Assembly: GCF_001426505.1 (NCBI RefSeq)
Contig: NZ_LMEV01000020.1
Location: 55,824 to 119,823 of the forward strand
Source: Variovorax sp. Root473
GTDB lineage: Bacteria; Pseudomonadota; Gammaproteobacteria; Burkholderiales; Burkholderiaceae_C
DNA: 64,000 nt
Direction: 5' to 3'
The position numbers were made by a program, and so were the translations under genes. Under the pieces are notes generated by a model. That model was not told where the DNA came from and searched no databases. It was given only the letters and a program-made list of their open reading frames with translations. Below are positions 8,971 through 18,337 of the stretch, piece after piece; the first letter of the stretch is position 1, and every line of letters begins with the position of its first letter.

Positions 8971-11678
8971 CCGACATCCGCCGCGTCTCCCTCTTTTCGA
9001 AACTGAATCCGATGCTCTACAAGGCATTGGAGACCGCCACGGCCTTCGCCAAGCTGCGCGGCAATGCCTACGTGGAGCTCGTGCACTGGCTGCACCAGAT
9101 CCTGCAGCTGCAGGACAGCGACCTGCTGCGCATCATCAAGCGCGCCGGGCTCAACCTCGACGCGGTCGAGCAGGACCTCGTGCGCGCGCTCGACCGCCTG
9201 CCGCACGGCGCCACGTCGATCAGCGACATCTCCGAGCACGTCGACCACGCGGTCGAGCGCGCATGGGTGTACGCGAGCCTGCGCTTCGAAGCCACGTCGA
9301 TCCGCGGCGCCTACCTGCTCGCCGGCATCGTGAAGACGCCGGGCCTGCGCCAGGTGCTCTCGGGCATCTCGCGCGAGTTCGACAAGCTCGTGCCCGACGT
9401 GCTGGTCGCGCAGCTCGCGGCGTGGACCGAAGGCTCGCCGGAAGACGACCACGACGCCACGTCGGATGCGGGCGCGGGCGCACCTGTGGCGCAGCACCCC
9501 GGCGATGCGCCTGCAGCCGGCGGCTCGGCGCTCGCCAAGTACGCCAGCGACCTCACGGCCAAGGCGCGCGCCGGCGAGCTCGACCCCGTGTACGGCCGCG
9601 ACGACGAGATCCGCCAGATCGTCGACATCCTCATGCGCCGCCGCCAGAACAACCCGCTGCTCACCGGCGAGGCCGGCGTCGGCAAGACGGCCGTGGTCGA
9701 GGGCCTGGCCTCGCGCCTGGCTGCGGGCGACGTGCCGCCTTCGCTGCGCGACGTGTCGCTGTGGGTGCTCGACCCCACGCTGCTGCAGGCCGGCGCGGGC
9801 GTGAAGGGCGAGTTCGAGCAGCGGCTGCGCCAGGTGATCGACGAGGTCGAGAAAAGCCCCAAGCCCATCGTGCTGTTCGTCGACGAAGTGCACACGCTGG
9901 TGGGCGCGGGCGGCACGGCCGGCACCGGCGACGCGGCCAACCTGCTCAAGCCCGCGCTCGCGCGCGGGCGGCTGCGCACCATCGGTGCCACGACGTGGTC
10001 GGAGTACAAGAAGTACATCGAGAAAGACCCGGCGCTCACGCGGCGCTTCCAGACCATCCAGGTGCACGAGCCCACCGAGCCCACGGCCGTGGTGATGCTG
10101 CGCGGCATTGCCGCCGAGCTGGAGAAGCACCACGGCGTGCTCATCCTCGACGCCGCGCTCGAAGCGGCCGTGAGCCTGTCGCACCGCTACATTCCCGCGC
10201 GCCAACTGCCCGACAAGGCCGTGAGCCTGCTCGACACCGCGTGTGCGCGCGTGGCGCTGAGCCAGCATGCGCTGCCTGCGGCGCTCGAAGATTTGAAGCG
10301 GCGCATCGAGGTGCTGGGCATCGAGTCCGGCATCGCGGGGCGCGAGGCGGCGATCGGTGTCGGCGAGCAGCAGCGCGTGGAAGACATCGCGGCGCAGGTG
10401 GCTGCCGCGCAGGCCGAACTCGCGCAGCTGGAGCAGCGGCGCGTGGAAGAGGCCGCGCTGGTCGAGCGCATCGTCGCGCTGCGCAAGCTGCTGTCGCCTG
10501 CGGCGGTGCCGGTGCAGGCTGAAGTCGAGGAAGACAACAACAACGAAGAAGCGGCGCCCGCCGAGCCTGAAAGAACACCCGAAGAAATTCGCGCCGAACT
10601 CAACGAAGCGCAAGACCAGCTCGTGCAGCTGCAGGGCGAGACACCGCTCATCCTCGCGGCCGTCGATGCGCAGGCCGTCGCCACCGTGGTGGCCGACTGG
10701 ACCGGCATTCCCATCGGCCGCATGGTGCGCGACGACGCACAGTCGGTGCTGCGCCTGGGCGAGATCCTGTCGGCCCGCGTGGTCGCGCAGCCCGATGCGC
10801 TGGAGACCATTTCGCGGCGCATCCGCACCGCGCGTGCGCGGCTGGACAACCCCAACAAGCCCGTCGGCGTGTTCCTGCTGTGCGGCCCGTCGGGCGTGGG
10901 CAAGACCGAGACCGCGCTCGCGCTGTCGGAGGCGCTGTATGGCGGCGAGCAGAACCTCGTCACCATCAACATGAGCGAGTTCCAGGAGTCGCACACCGTC
11001 TCCACGCTCAAGGGCGCGCCGCCCGGCTACGTGGGCTATGGCGAAGGCGGCGTGCTCACCGAGGCCGTGCGCCGCCGGCCCTACAGCGTGGTGCTGCTCG
11101 ACGAGATCGAGAAGGCGCACCCCGACGTGCACGAGATCTTCTTCCAGGTCTTCGACAAGGGCTGGATGGAAGACGGCGAAGGCCGGCACATCGACTTTCG
11201 CAACACCGTGATCATCATGACGTCGAACGTCGGCACCGACCTCGTCATGCAGCTGTGCGAAGACCCGACGTTGCGCCCCGACCCCGAGCCGCTGGCTGCC
11301 GCGCTGCGCGAGCCGCTGCTGAAGGTGTTCGCGCCCGCGCTGCTCGGTCGGCTGGTGGTCGTGCCTTACTACCCGCTGCAGGCCGACGCACTGCACCGGA
11401 TCATTCGCCTGCAGCTGGACCGCATCGCGGCGCGGCTGCAGGCCAACCACGGCATTGCATTGGCTTACAACGACAGCGCCGTCGCGCTTGTCGCACGCCG
11501 CTGCACGGCCATAGAGTCGGGTGGCCGGATGATCGACGCGATCCTCACGCACACCATCCTGCCCCGACTGAGCGAGGAAGTCATCGGCGCCACCGTCAGT
11601 GCGCGCAAGCTCGCTGGCGTGCAGCTGGGCGCGGCGGGCGACGACTTCCAGTACGAATTTTCAGAACGCCCCGCGTAG
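8967..11678 (+). CDS. clpV: T6SS sheath disassembly ATPase TssH (ClpV)
   Basis: ClpV is the hexameric AAA+ unfoldase that recognises contracted TssBC sheath and recycles it. The 903-residue protein has an N-terminal ClpN-like helical domain (residues 1-160, beginning SLFSKLNPMLYKALE). AAA domain 1 has Walker A GEAGVGKT at 234-241 and Walker B LFVDEVHTLVGAG near 303. A middle domain contains an unusually acidic Asn/Glu stretch near residues 517-530. AAA domain 2 has Walker A GPSGVGKT at 640-647 and VVLLDEIEKAHPD near 708. Both ATPase sites look intact. It overlaps tssG by four bases. Confidence 0.97.
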   Translation: MTDIRRVSLFSKLNPMLYKALETATAFAKLRGNAYVELVHWLHQILQLQDSDLLRIIKRAGLNLDAVEQDLVRALDRLPHGATSISDISEHVDHAVERAWVYASLRFEATSIRGAYLLAGIVKTPGLRQVLSGISREFDKLVPDVLVAQLAAWTEGSPEDDHDATSDAGAGAPVAQHPGDAPAAGGSALAKYASDLTAKARAGELDPVYGRDDEIRQIVDILMRRRQNNPLLTGEAGVGKTAVVEGLASRLAAGDVPPSLRDVSLWVLDPTLLQAGAGVKGEFEQRLRQVIDEVEKSPKPIVLFVDEVHTLVGAGGTAGTGDAANLLKPALARGRLRTIGATTWSEYKKYIEKDPALTRRFQTIQVHEPTEPTAVVMLRGIAAELEKHHGVLILDAALEAAVSLSHRYIPARQLPDKAVSLLDTACARVALSQHALPAALEDLKRRIEVLGIESGIAGREAAIGVGEQQRVEDIAAQVAAAQAELAQLEQRRVEEAALVERIVALRKLLSPAAVPVQAEVEEDNNNEEAAPAEPERTPEEIRAELNEAQDQLVQLQGETPLILAAVDAQAVATVVADWTGIPIGRMVRDDAQSVLRLGEILSARVVAQPDALETISRRIRTARARLDNPNKPVGVFLLCGPSGVGKTETALALSEALYGGEQNLVTINMSEFQESHTVSTLKGAPPGYVGYGEGGVLTEAVRRRPYSVVLLDEIEKAHPDVHEIFFQVFDKGWMEDGEGRHIDFRNTVIIMTSNVGTDLVMQLCEDPTLRPDPEPLAAALREPLLKVFAPALLGRLVVVPYYPLQADALHRIIRLQLDRIAARLQANHGIALAYNDSAVALVARRCTAIESGGRMIDAILTHTILPRLSEEVIGATVSARKLAGVQLGAAGDDFQYEFSERPA

Positions 11679-11695
11679 ACACAAGGGAGAGCCGC

Positions 11696-14065
11696 ATGGA
11701 CAGAGTCGTCAAAGCCCACACCCCGCTTGGAGAGGAACAGCTGCTGTTCCGCTCGATGCACGGCAGCGAAGGGCTGTCGCAGCTGTTCGAGTTCGAGGTC
11801 GACCTGCTGAGCCCGAACACCTCGGTCGACATGAAGGGCCTGCTCGGCAAGCCGCTCGCGCTGGAGATACAGACGCTGAGCGGCACGCCGCGCTACCTCA
11901 ACGGCCAGATCACGCGTTTCACCATGATCGGGCGCGAAGGCGGCTCCTCGCGCTACACCGTCTACCGCGCCTCGGTGCGGCCCTGGCTGTGGTACCTCAC
12001 GCGCACCAGCGACTGCAAGATCTTCCAGAACAAGTCGGTGGTCGAGATTCTTGAAGACGTGCTGGGCGAGTACGGCTTCGCTTTCGAGAAGAAGCTCAGC
12101 GCCTCGTACCGCCAGTGGGAGTACTGCGTGCAGTACCAGGAGACCGACTTCGCCTTCGTGAGCCGCCTCATGGAGCACGAGGGCATCTACTACTACTTCA
12201 AGCACGACAAGAACCAGCACACGCTGGTGCTGGCCGACGACATGAGCGCCCACGAGACGCTGCCCGGCTACCCGAAGATCGGCTACCTCGCGAGCGACCG
12301 CGCCGCCGACCCCGGCCGCGAAGTGATCGACCAGTGGGAAGTGACCGAGGAGATCCGCCCCGGCACCTACGTGGTCGACGACTTCGACTTCAAGAAGCCC
12401 CGGGCCGACCTGCTCAACACGCGCAGCCAGCCACGCGGCAACGACCACGGCCGCTACGAGATGTACGAGTGGATGGGCGGCTACAGCGACGCGGGGCAGG
12501 GCGAGCACTACGCGCGCATCCGCCTGGAGGAAGCGCAGGCCCAGGCCGAGGTCGACACCGGCCACGCCAACGTGCGCGGCATGGCGCCCGGCTACCGCTT
12601 CACCATGCAGAACGCACCGCGCAACGAGGACAACCGCGAGTACCTCGTCGTCTCGGTGATGTACAGCCTGCGCGAAGGCGGCTACGCCAGCGGCGGCATG
12701 CAGGGCGAGTACAGCTTTCATTTCGGCGTGCAGCCCACCTCGTTCCCGTTCCGCGCGCGCCGCATCACGCGCGTGCCGAGCACGCAAGGCCCGCAGACCG
12801 CCACCGTGGTCGGGCCGCCCGGCGAAGACATCTGGATCGACAAGTACGGCCGCGTGAAGGTGCAGTTCCGCTGGGACCGCTACGGCCAGCGCAACGAGGA
12901 CAGCTCGTGCTGGGTGCGCGTGTCCAGCGCGTGGGCGGGCTCCAACTTCGGCGCGGTGAACCATCCGCGCGTGGGGCAGGAGGTGATCGTCGATTTCATC
13001 GCGGGCTGCCCCGACCGGCCGATCATCATCGGGCGCGTCTACAACGCCGACCAGATGCCGCCGCTGGAGCTTCCCGCCAAGGCGACGGTCAGTGGGTTCA
13101 TCAGCCGCACGATCAAGGGCGACGGGGAGCTGGCCAACCACTTCATGATCGACGACGACCCCAGCAACGAGTCGATCAAGATGCACGCGCAGAAGGATTA
13201 CAGCCTCAACGTCGAGAACAATGAAACACACACCGTGGACGGCACGCGCGTGACGGTGATCGAAGGCTCGGACACCTACACGACCAACACCTCGCTCGAT
13301 GTGACGGTCAACGGCCCGCACACGCTGACGGTCAACAAGGGCGGGCCGCAGAAGATCACCGTCAACGGAGGCGACCAGTTCATCAAGGTGGATGGCGGCA
13401 ACCAGCAGATCGATGTCATCGGGAATCAGACCATCCATGTCACCGGCAAGCGCAAGGACACGGTAGACGGCGGTGAAGAGCGAATCATCGGCACGTCGCT
13501 CAAGGAAGACATCGATGGCCCGCAGAACACCACGGTGCTCGGTCTGTATACCGAAGAAACCAAGGGCAAGAAGGTGACGGTCAAGGGCGACGAGGACTAT
13601 CTCGTCAAGGGAGTGCAAAAGGTGCATGCGGACACGTCGTTGACAACGACAACGGATGGCCCGATGCACCTGGAAAGCACCGCGGACGACATCACGATCA
13701 AGTCGCCGACCAAGATCATCCTGGATGCACCTCATGTGGAGGACAAGTCGGCCAAGAAGGTGACCTTCACGGACTGGGGCATTGCCTTCAAGGGCTTCAA
13801 CATGGGGATCACCGGGATCAACGTGAGCATCAATGGCGCTGCCGTATTCCTGAACGGGAGGGTGATCAGCGTCGCCGCCCAGAACCTGGGCTTCAACGCC
13901 TATTCGATCACGGGCGCCATCAACAAGTTCGACATGTATTCCGCCAGTGGTGCGATCGGCCTCTACACCACCACCCAGACGCTTTTCACGACGGACAACA
14001 AGGCGACGAAAATCGACTTGTCCCAAATCAAGGTGAACCCCAGAGGCATCACCGTCTATCTCTGA
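11696..14065 (+). CDS. vgrG: T6SS spike protein VgrG (TssI) with extended C-terminus
   Basis: VgrG trimers cap the Hcp tube and carry cargo into target cells. The 789-residue protein has the gp27/gp5-like core in residues 1 to about 490. Core segments include EEQLLFRSMHGSEGLSQLFE, WEYCVQYQETDFAFVSRLMEHEG-type and the OB-fold DIWIDKYGRVKVQFRWDR near residue 380. It is followed by Val/Thr/Gly-rich repeats that should form the triple-stranded beta needle. From about residue 690 a Gly/Ile/Asn-rich tail (TDWGIAFKGFNMGITGINV) ends the protein. No enzyme domain is recognised in the tail. AAGGGAGA precedes the ATG at 11696. The last 850 bp are visibly less GC-rich than the core. Confidence 0.96.
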   Translation: MDRVVKAHTPLGEEQLLFRSMHGSEGLSQLFEFEVDLLSPNTSVDMKGLLGKPLALEIQTLSGTPRYLNGQITRFTMIGREGGSSRYTVYRASVRPWLWYLTRTSDCKIFQNKSVVEILEDVLGEYGFAFEKKLSASYRQWEYCVQYQETDFAFVSRLMEHEGIYYYFKHDKNQHTLVLADDMSAHETLPGYPKIGYLASDRAADPGREVIDQWEVTEEIRPGTYVVDDFDFKKPRADLLNTRSQPRGNDHGRYEMYEWMGGYSDAGQGEHYARIRLEEAQAQAEVDTGHANVRGMAPGYRFTMQNAPRNEDNREYLVVSVMYSLREGGYASGGMQGEYSFHFGVQPTSFPFRARRITRVPSTQGPQTATVVGPPGEDIWIDKYGRVKVQFRWDRYGQRNEDSSCWVRVSSAWAGSNFGAVNHPRVGQEVIVDFIAGCPDRPIIIGRVYNADQMPPLELPAKATVSGFISRTIKGDGELANHFMIDDDPSNESIKMHAQKDYSLNVENNETHTVDGTRVTVIEGSDTYTTNTSLDVTVNGPHTLTVNKGGPQKITVNGGDQFIKVDGGNQQIDVIGNQTIHVTGKRKDTVDGGEERIIGTSLKEDIDGPQNTTVLGLYTEETKGKKVTVKGDEDYLVKGVQKVHADTSLTTTTDGPMHLESTADDITIKSPTKIILDAPHVEDKSAKKVTFTDWGIAFKGFNMGITGINVSINGAAVFLNGRVISVAAQNLGFNAYSITGAINKFDMYSASGAIGLYTTTQTLFTTDNKATKIDLSQIKVNPRGITVYL

Positions 14066-14076
14066 GCCTGGGGTGC

Positions 14077-14508
14077 GTGTTGGATCTTTTTGCTATGTGG
14101 TTCACTGAGTACTGGTATCTGATTGTCCCCATCGCTGTCGTCGCGCTGCTGTCGTTCGTGCTGACCACGCTGGCCAAGCGCTATGTCTTGCGCGTGATGC
14201 ATCTGCAGCGTGTGGTCAACCGCCACGTGATGGGTGCGGATCGCGCCGAGCGAGTGCTTCGTACGGGCCAGCCGGCCGTCGCGATGGTGCTCGAGAGCTA
14301 CGACACGGGCATGCGGGTCGAGCGCATCTATATCCTCGTGCGGCTCAAGCTCCAGGTACGGCCTGAGGGCGGATTGCCCGCCTACGAGACTGAACTGGAC
14401 GCCCCGATCAGTCCGGTGAAGCTCGCCGACTTCGCACCGGGGCGCTCCGTGAAGCTGCGCTTCGACCCGGTCTCGCGCGAGATCGCCATCGACCAGCCGA
14501 TGCGCTGA
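14077..14508 (+). CDS. small single-pass membrane protein of the VgrG cassette, function unknown
   Basis: I do not recognise a named family. The 143-residue protein has one clear hydrophobic segment near the N-terminus (YWYLIVPIAVVALLSFVLT, about residues 11-30). A soluble part of about 110 residues follows (LRTGQPAVAMVLESYDTGMR, then RLKLQV and KLRFDPVSREIAID), which looks like a small beta-rich domain. The GTG at 14077 is used, with TTG at 14080 or ATG at 14095 as alternatives. It begins 11 bases after vgrG and ends 18 bases before the DUF2169 gene, so it is co-transcribed with the cassette. It could be an immunity-like or assembly factor; this is a guess from position. Confidence 0.72.
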   Translation: MLDLFAMWFTEYWYLIVPIAVVALLSFVLTTLAKRYVLRVMHLQRVVNRHVMGADRAERVLRTGQPAVAMVLESYDTGMRVERIYILVRLKLQVRPEGGLPAYETELDAPISPVKLADFAPGRSVKLRFDPVSREIAIDQPMR

Positions 14509-14526
14509 AGCAGGCGCGTTGCCCCC

Positions 14527-17238
14527 ATGAAGACCATCAAGCCTTTTCGCCTGAGCATCCTCACGCGGCCCTTCCGGCGGCAGCGGCAAGACCTGTTGGG
14601 CGTCTCGGTCTTCGCGATGGCCAGCCTGGCGCCCGAGCCCTTGCTGATGCCCGACCAGGATCTCTGGAAGCTGGCGGCCGACGAAATTGGGCCCGGCAAC
14701 GTGCTGGACCTGGGCGTGCCCAAGATCGAGCCGGAATGGCTGGTCAGCGGCTATGCGTACACGGCACATCAGGACGACAAGACACTGTGCGCGGCCCAGG
14801 CCGTCTTCCAGGGTCAGGCCAAGTCAGTGCTGGTGAGTGGTGATCGCTACTGGCTTGACGGCCGCGCGACGCCTCCCCAGCCTTTCGAGCGGCTGAGGCT
14901 GGATTGGGCACATGCCTATGGCGGCCCGGGCGAGCCCGACAACCCGGAAGGCATCGGCAGCTTCGATGAAACGATCAACGGCGTACATACGCGCCGGCTT
15001 CCCCATCTCGAGTTGCCCGGCACGCGTCAGGACACACCCGGGCGGCGCATCGTCCCTGCGGGTTTCGGCGCCGTGCCACCCGATCGGCCGCAGCGGCTCG
15101 CGCTGATGGGGCGCGCCTACGACCAGCAGTGGCTGCAGCACGACTACCCGGGTTTCGCCGAGGACATGGACTGGCGCTACTTCAATGCAGCACCTGCCGA
15201 CCAGCGCCTGCCCGGCCAGCGCGAACTGCCGCCGGGCGCCGCCTACGAACTGTGGAACATGCACCCTCGGCAGCCGGTGATGCGCGGCCAGCTGCCCGAT
15301 TGGCAGGCGCGCTGCTTCGCCAGTTTTCAGAAAGACGGTACCGCGCTGTCGGAAATTTCGCTGCGCCTGAGCACGGCCTGGTTTTTTCCGCACGCCGAGC
15401 GCGTCATCCTGGTCTGGCACGGTGCATCGCCCATCGCCGAGGATGACGCGGCCGACGTCAAGCACATCATGCCCGCGCTCGAGTTGCGCGATCAGCCGCG
15501 GCCGCTCGCCCACTACCAGCAGGTGCTGCAGCAGCGCATCGATCCCGCCAAGGCGGTGCTGGTCCTGCGTGACCGCGACCTGGTCCCCAAGGCTGTCATG
15601 GGGCCATGGGCAGGTGACCAGATGCCCGATATCGCTTCGCTTCCGCAGGTGCGCAACCTGCGCGCAGGCCGGCAGCGCGAGCACGAACGCTTGCGCGCCC
15701 GACTGCTGGCGCAGGGCCTGGATCCCGAGCAGCATCTGCCGCCCCTGTCCGAACCGGATTTGCAGCCGCCTGCCTCCATGGACGATCTGCCCGACTTCGC
15801 CGAGAAGGCCGATCAAGCCCTCGAGCAGATGCGCAAGGCGGCCCTTGCCCGCGTCGCCGAGGACCGCGCAAAGGCCGTCGCACAGGGGATGCCCGCTGCC
15901 ATCCAACCCGATATCGATATCCCGCCGCTGTCGCAGATGGACCCGCGCACGCTGTCCGGCGAGATCCAGGCGAGCATCGACAAGGCCATGACCGAGGTCA
16001 CGGCGCGGACCGGCAAGCCTGTGCAGCGCCGATTCGACCCGGACCACCTGCTGCGTGACCTCGCGCGCCTCGAGGAAGACGCGGCGCGCGAGCGCCGAAC
16101 ACCCCTCACCCCCGACGAGGCCGCCGAAAGCGCGCGGCTGCGCGAGCAGGCCGGGCACAGCGCGCGCATGGGGCACCTGCACGGCGCACACCTGCTCGAG
16201 CCGGCGCCGCCGGCCAGCAGCCTGCGCTCCAGGCGGCTGCGTCGGCGTCTGGAGGCCGCAGCCAGCGGTGAGCGTCGTTTCGCAGGCATGAGCTTCGTCG
16301 GCGCCAACCTCTCGGGCCTGGATCTGCGCGGTGCCGACTTCACGGAAGCGAACCTCGAAGACGTCGACTTCAGCGACGCGCGGCTCGATGGCTGCAACTT
16401 CACGCGCGCGGTGCTTGCGCGGGCGCGGCTTGTCCGGGCTTCGCTCACCGATGCGCGGCTGGACGAGGCCAATCTGGGTGGCGCGCAATGCGAAGGCGCG
16501 AACTTCGCGGGTGCGAGCTTCGTGCAGACGCGTTGCAACAAGACCATTTTTCGTTCCTGCGTGCTGGCGAAGGCCGCGTTCAACCAAGCCGATTTGTTCC
16601 AAAGTGAATGGGTGCGCTGCGATGCGCGCGGCTCGCACTGGGAGCAGATGGCGATGGTCAAGCTGGCACTGGAAGACATGGCTTTCGACAACGCCGCGTT
16701 CAAGCAGGTGAGCTGGATCGAGTGCAGCTTCAAGGGGGCATCCTTCGTACGCGCCGCGCTGAACGCCTGTGCTTTCGTCACCCTCGACGCGCAGGAGGGG
16801 GTCGACTTCACCGAGGCCAGCCTCGTCACCTGTTCCTTCGTCCATGGCTGCAGCCTGGTGCAGGCCGTGTTCTGCGCCGCTTCGCTCAAGCAGTGCGGCC
16901 TGCGCGGCGCCCTACTGGTTGGCGCCGACCTCGCGAAGGCACGCCTTGACGGCTGCGACTTCTCCGAGTGCGACCTGCGGCGCGCGCGGCTGGAGGGATT
17001 GCATGCCGGCGAGAGCCTGTTCATTCGCGCGGACTTGCGCGAAGCCTCGTTGCGCGGGGCCAACCTCATCGACGCCAATCTTTCCAAGGCCGATCTGCGC
17101 TTTGCCAGCCTGCAGGACGCCAATTTGTTTCGCGCCGACGTGTCGCAGGCCGCCATCGACGGCTCGACCACCTTCATCGGCGCCTACACCCAAGGCGCCA
17201 AGACCTTGCCCGCACGCAGGACTGAACCCGTTCGATGA
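14527..17238 (+). CDS. DUF2169 domain protein with C-terminal pentapeptide repeats
   Basis: This 903-residue protein joins two modules. Residues 1 to about 340 match the DUF2169 family (KPFRLSILTRPF start, RLRLDWAHAYGGPGEPDNPE, YDQQWLQHDYPGFAEDMDWR). That family is repeatedly found beside vgrG genes and is thought to act as an adaptor that loads cargo on the spike. A charged, Pro-containing linker spans about 370-580. From about residue 588 to the end there are roughly thirty pentapeptide repeats of the A(D/N)LxxA type (ANLSGLDLRGADFTEANL), forming a right-handed quadrilateral beta helix. The last codons overlap the next gene by four bases. Cytoplasmic or secreted location is not known. Confidence 0.86.
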   Translation: MKTIKPFRLSILTRPFRRQRQDLLGVSVFAMASLAPEPLLMPDQDLWKLAADEIGPGNVLDLGVPKIEPEWLVSGYAYTAHQDDKTLCAAQAVFQGQAKSVLVSGDRYWLDGRATPPQPFERLRLDWAHAYGGPGEPDNPEGIGSFDETINGVHTRRLPHLELPGTRQDTPGRRIVPAGFGAVPPDRPQRLALMGRAYDQQWLQHDYPGFAEDMDWRYFNAAPADQRLPGQRELPPGAAYELWNMHPRQPVMRGQLPDWQARCFASFQKDGTALSEISLRLSTAWFFPHAERVILVWHGASPIAEDDAADVKHIMPALELRDQPRPLAHYQQVLQQRIDPAKAVLVLRDRDLVPKAVMGPWAGDQMPDIASLPQVRNLRAGRQREHERLRARLLAQGLDPEQHLPPLSEPDLQPPASMDDLPDFAEKADQALEQMRKAALARVAEDRAKAVAQGMPAAIQPDIDIPPLSQMDPRTLSGEIQASIDKAMTEVTARTGKPVQRRFDPDHLLRDLARLEEDAARERRTPLTPDEAAESARLREQAGHSARMGHLHGAHLLEPAPPASSLRSRRLRRRLEAAASGERRFAGMSFVGANLSGLDLRGADFTEANLEDVDFSDARLDGCNFTRAVLARARLVRASLTDARLDEANLGGAQCEGANFAGASFVQTRCNKTIFRSCVLAKAAFNQADLFQSEWVRCDARGSHWEQMAMVKLALEDMAFDNAAFKQVSWIECSFKGASFVRAALNACAFVTLDAQEGVDFTEASLVTCSFVHGCSLVQAVFCAASLKQCGLRGALLVGADLAKARLDGCDFSECDLRRARLEGLHAGESLFIRADLREASLRGANLIDANLSKADLRFASLQDANLFRADVSQAAIDGSTTFIGAYTQGAKTLPARRTEPVR

Positions 17239-18284
17239 CAGTCGAAGAACTTCTGGACAAGATTCGGCATGGCGAACCGGTGGTCAGAGTGAGTCTCGCG
17301 GGTCAGGACCTCAGCGGCGTCGACTTGTCGGGGGCACAGATGGAGCACGTCGACCTGAGCCGGACGAATCTGCGTGGCGCCAGCCTCGACGACAGTTCGC
17401 TGGCGCAATGCAACTTCGATCAAGCCGACCTGTCGGCGGCCAGCTTGAAGGACGTGCGCGTGTTTCGGTGCCGGTTGGAGGCCGCGCAACTCGGCCGCGC
17501 GTTCATGCTGGACACCAACTTCTTCGAATCGTCGCTGGCTCACGCGGATTTCGAGAAGGCGCAAATGGAGCGCGTGGCTTTTGTCAGATGCGAGCTCGGG
17601 CATGCGGTGTTGAAGCCCGGCATTTGCGATCAGATCGTCGTCACCGAATCACGGGTCGACCAGCTCGATTGCCGTGGGGCGAAGCTGCTGCACCTGATGT
17701 TCTATCGCATGGATCTGCGCACGGTCGAGTTCGCCCAGGCCCAATGCGATGGTTCGATCCTGATGGAGTGCAATCTCGAAGGCCAGCGCTTGGCGCACAC
17801 CGCCTTCCTGCGCTGCCAGTTCACCGACAGCGCGATGGCAGGTGTCGATTTCAGCGGCGCCGTGCTGACGCAGAGCAACTTCAAGGGCGCCACGCTGACC
17901 CAGGCGAACTTCAGCGCAGTGGATGCCGCCCAGACGATGTTCCCGGAAGCCGATCTGCGTGAAGCGAATTGCAGCGATGCCATCTTCGATCAGTCGATCT
18001 GGGCCGACGCCCAACTCGAAGGTGCCGATTTCAGCCGCTCGCGCCTGCCGCTGAGCGTGTTCCATCGCGCGCACGCGAGCGGTGCCAGCTTTCGCGACGC
18101 GGACCTGCACGATGCTGATTTTTCCTATGCCGACCTTCATCACGCGGATCTGCGCAATGCACGTTTTCTGCGCACTCGCTTTCATCGGGCCGCGCGCGCA
18201 GAGGCGCGTTTCTCGGGAGGCGGCGGCATCATCGAAAACGATGCGGAGCTGTTCAAGGCTCAAGAGATCCATCCGCCGCGCTGA
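17235..18284 (+). CDS. pentapeptide-repeat protein
   Basis: This 349-residue protein is almost entirely pentapeptide repeats. After a short helical N-terminus (MTVEELLDKIRHGEPVVRV) come SLAGQDLSGVDLSGAQMEHV and many degenerate repeats to about residue 325, with several Cys and Phe in the inward positions. The repeats imply an elongated beta helix. Some relatives mimic DNA and bind gyrase, others are scaffold or T6SS-linked proteins of unknown role. No signal peptide or catalytic motif is visible. It overlaps the DUF2169 gene by four bases, so the two helices are made together and may interact. Confidence 0.85.
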   Translation: MTVEELLDKIRHGEPVVRVSLAGQDLSGVDLSGAQMEHVDLSRTNLRGASLDDSSLAQCNFDQADLSAASLKDVRVFRCRLEAAQLGRAFMLDTNFFESSLAHADFEKAQMERVAFVRCELGHAVLKPGICDQIVVTESRVDQLDCRGAKLLHLMFYRMDLRTVEFAQAQCDGSILMECNLEGQRLAHTAFLRCQFTDSAMAGVDFSGAVLTQSNFKGATLTQANFSAVDAAQTMFPEADLREANCSDAIFDQSIWADAQLEGADFSRSRLPLSVFHRAHASGASFRDADLHDADFSYADLHHADLRNARFLRTRFHRAARAEARFSGGGGIIENDAELFKAQEIHPPR

Positions 18285-18337
18285 TGCCCCCAGGCCTGTC
18301 CCTTCCACTGTTGACCCATCGAAACAAGGAGACCTCC

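Noticed and set aside
16288..18230. Tandem DNA repeats in the pentapeptide genes
   Set aside because: The periodicity is at protein level (five residues). The DNA of successive units differs too much to be a simple tandem repeat.
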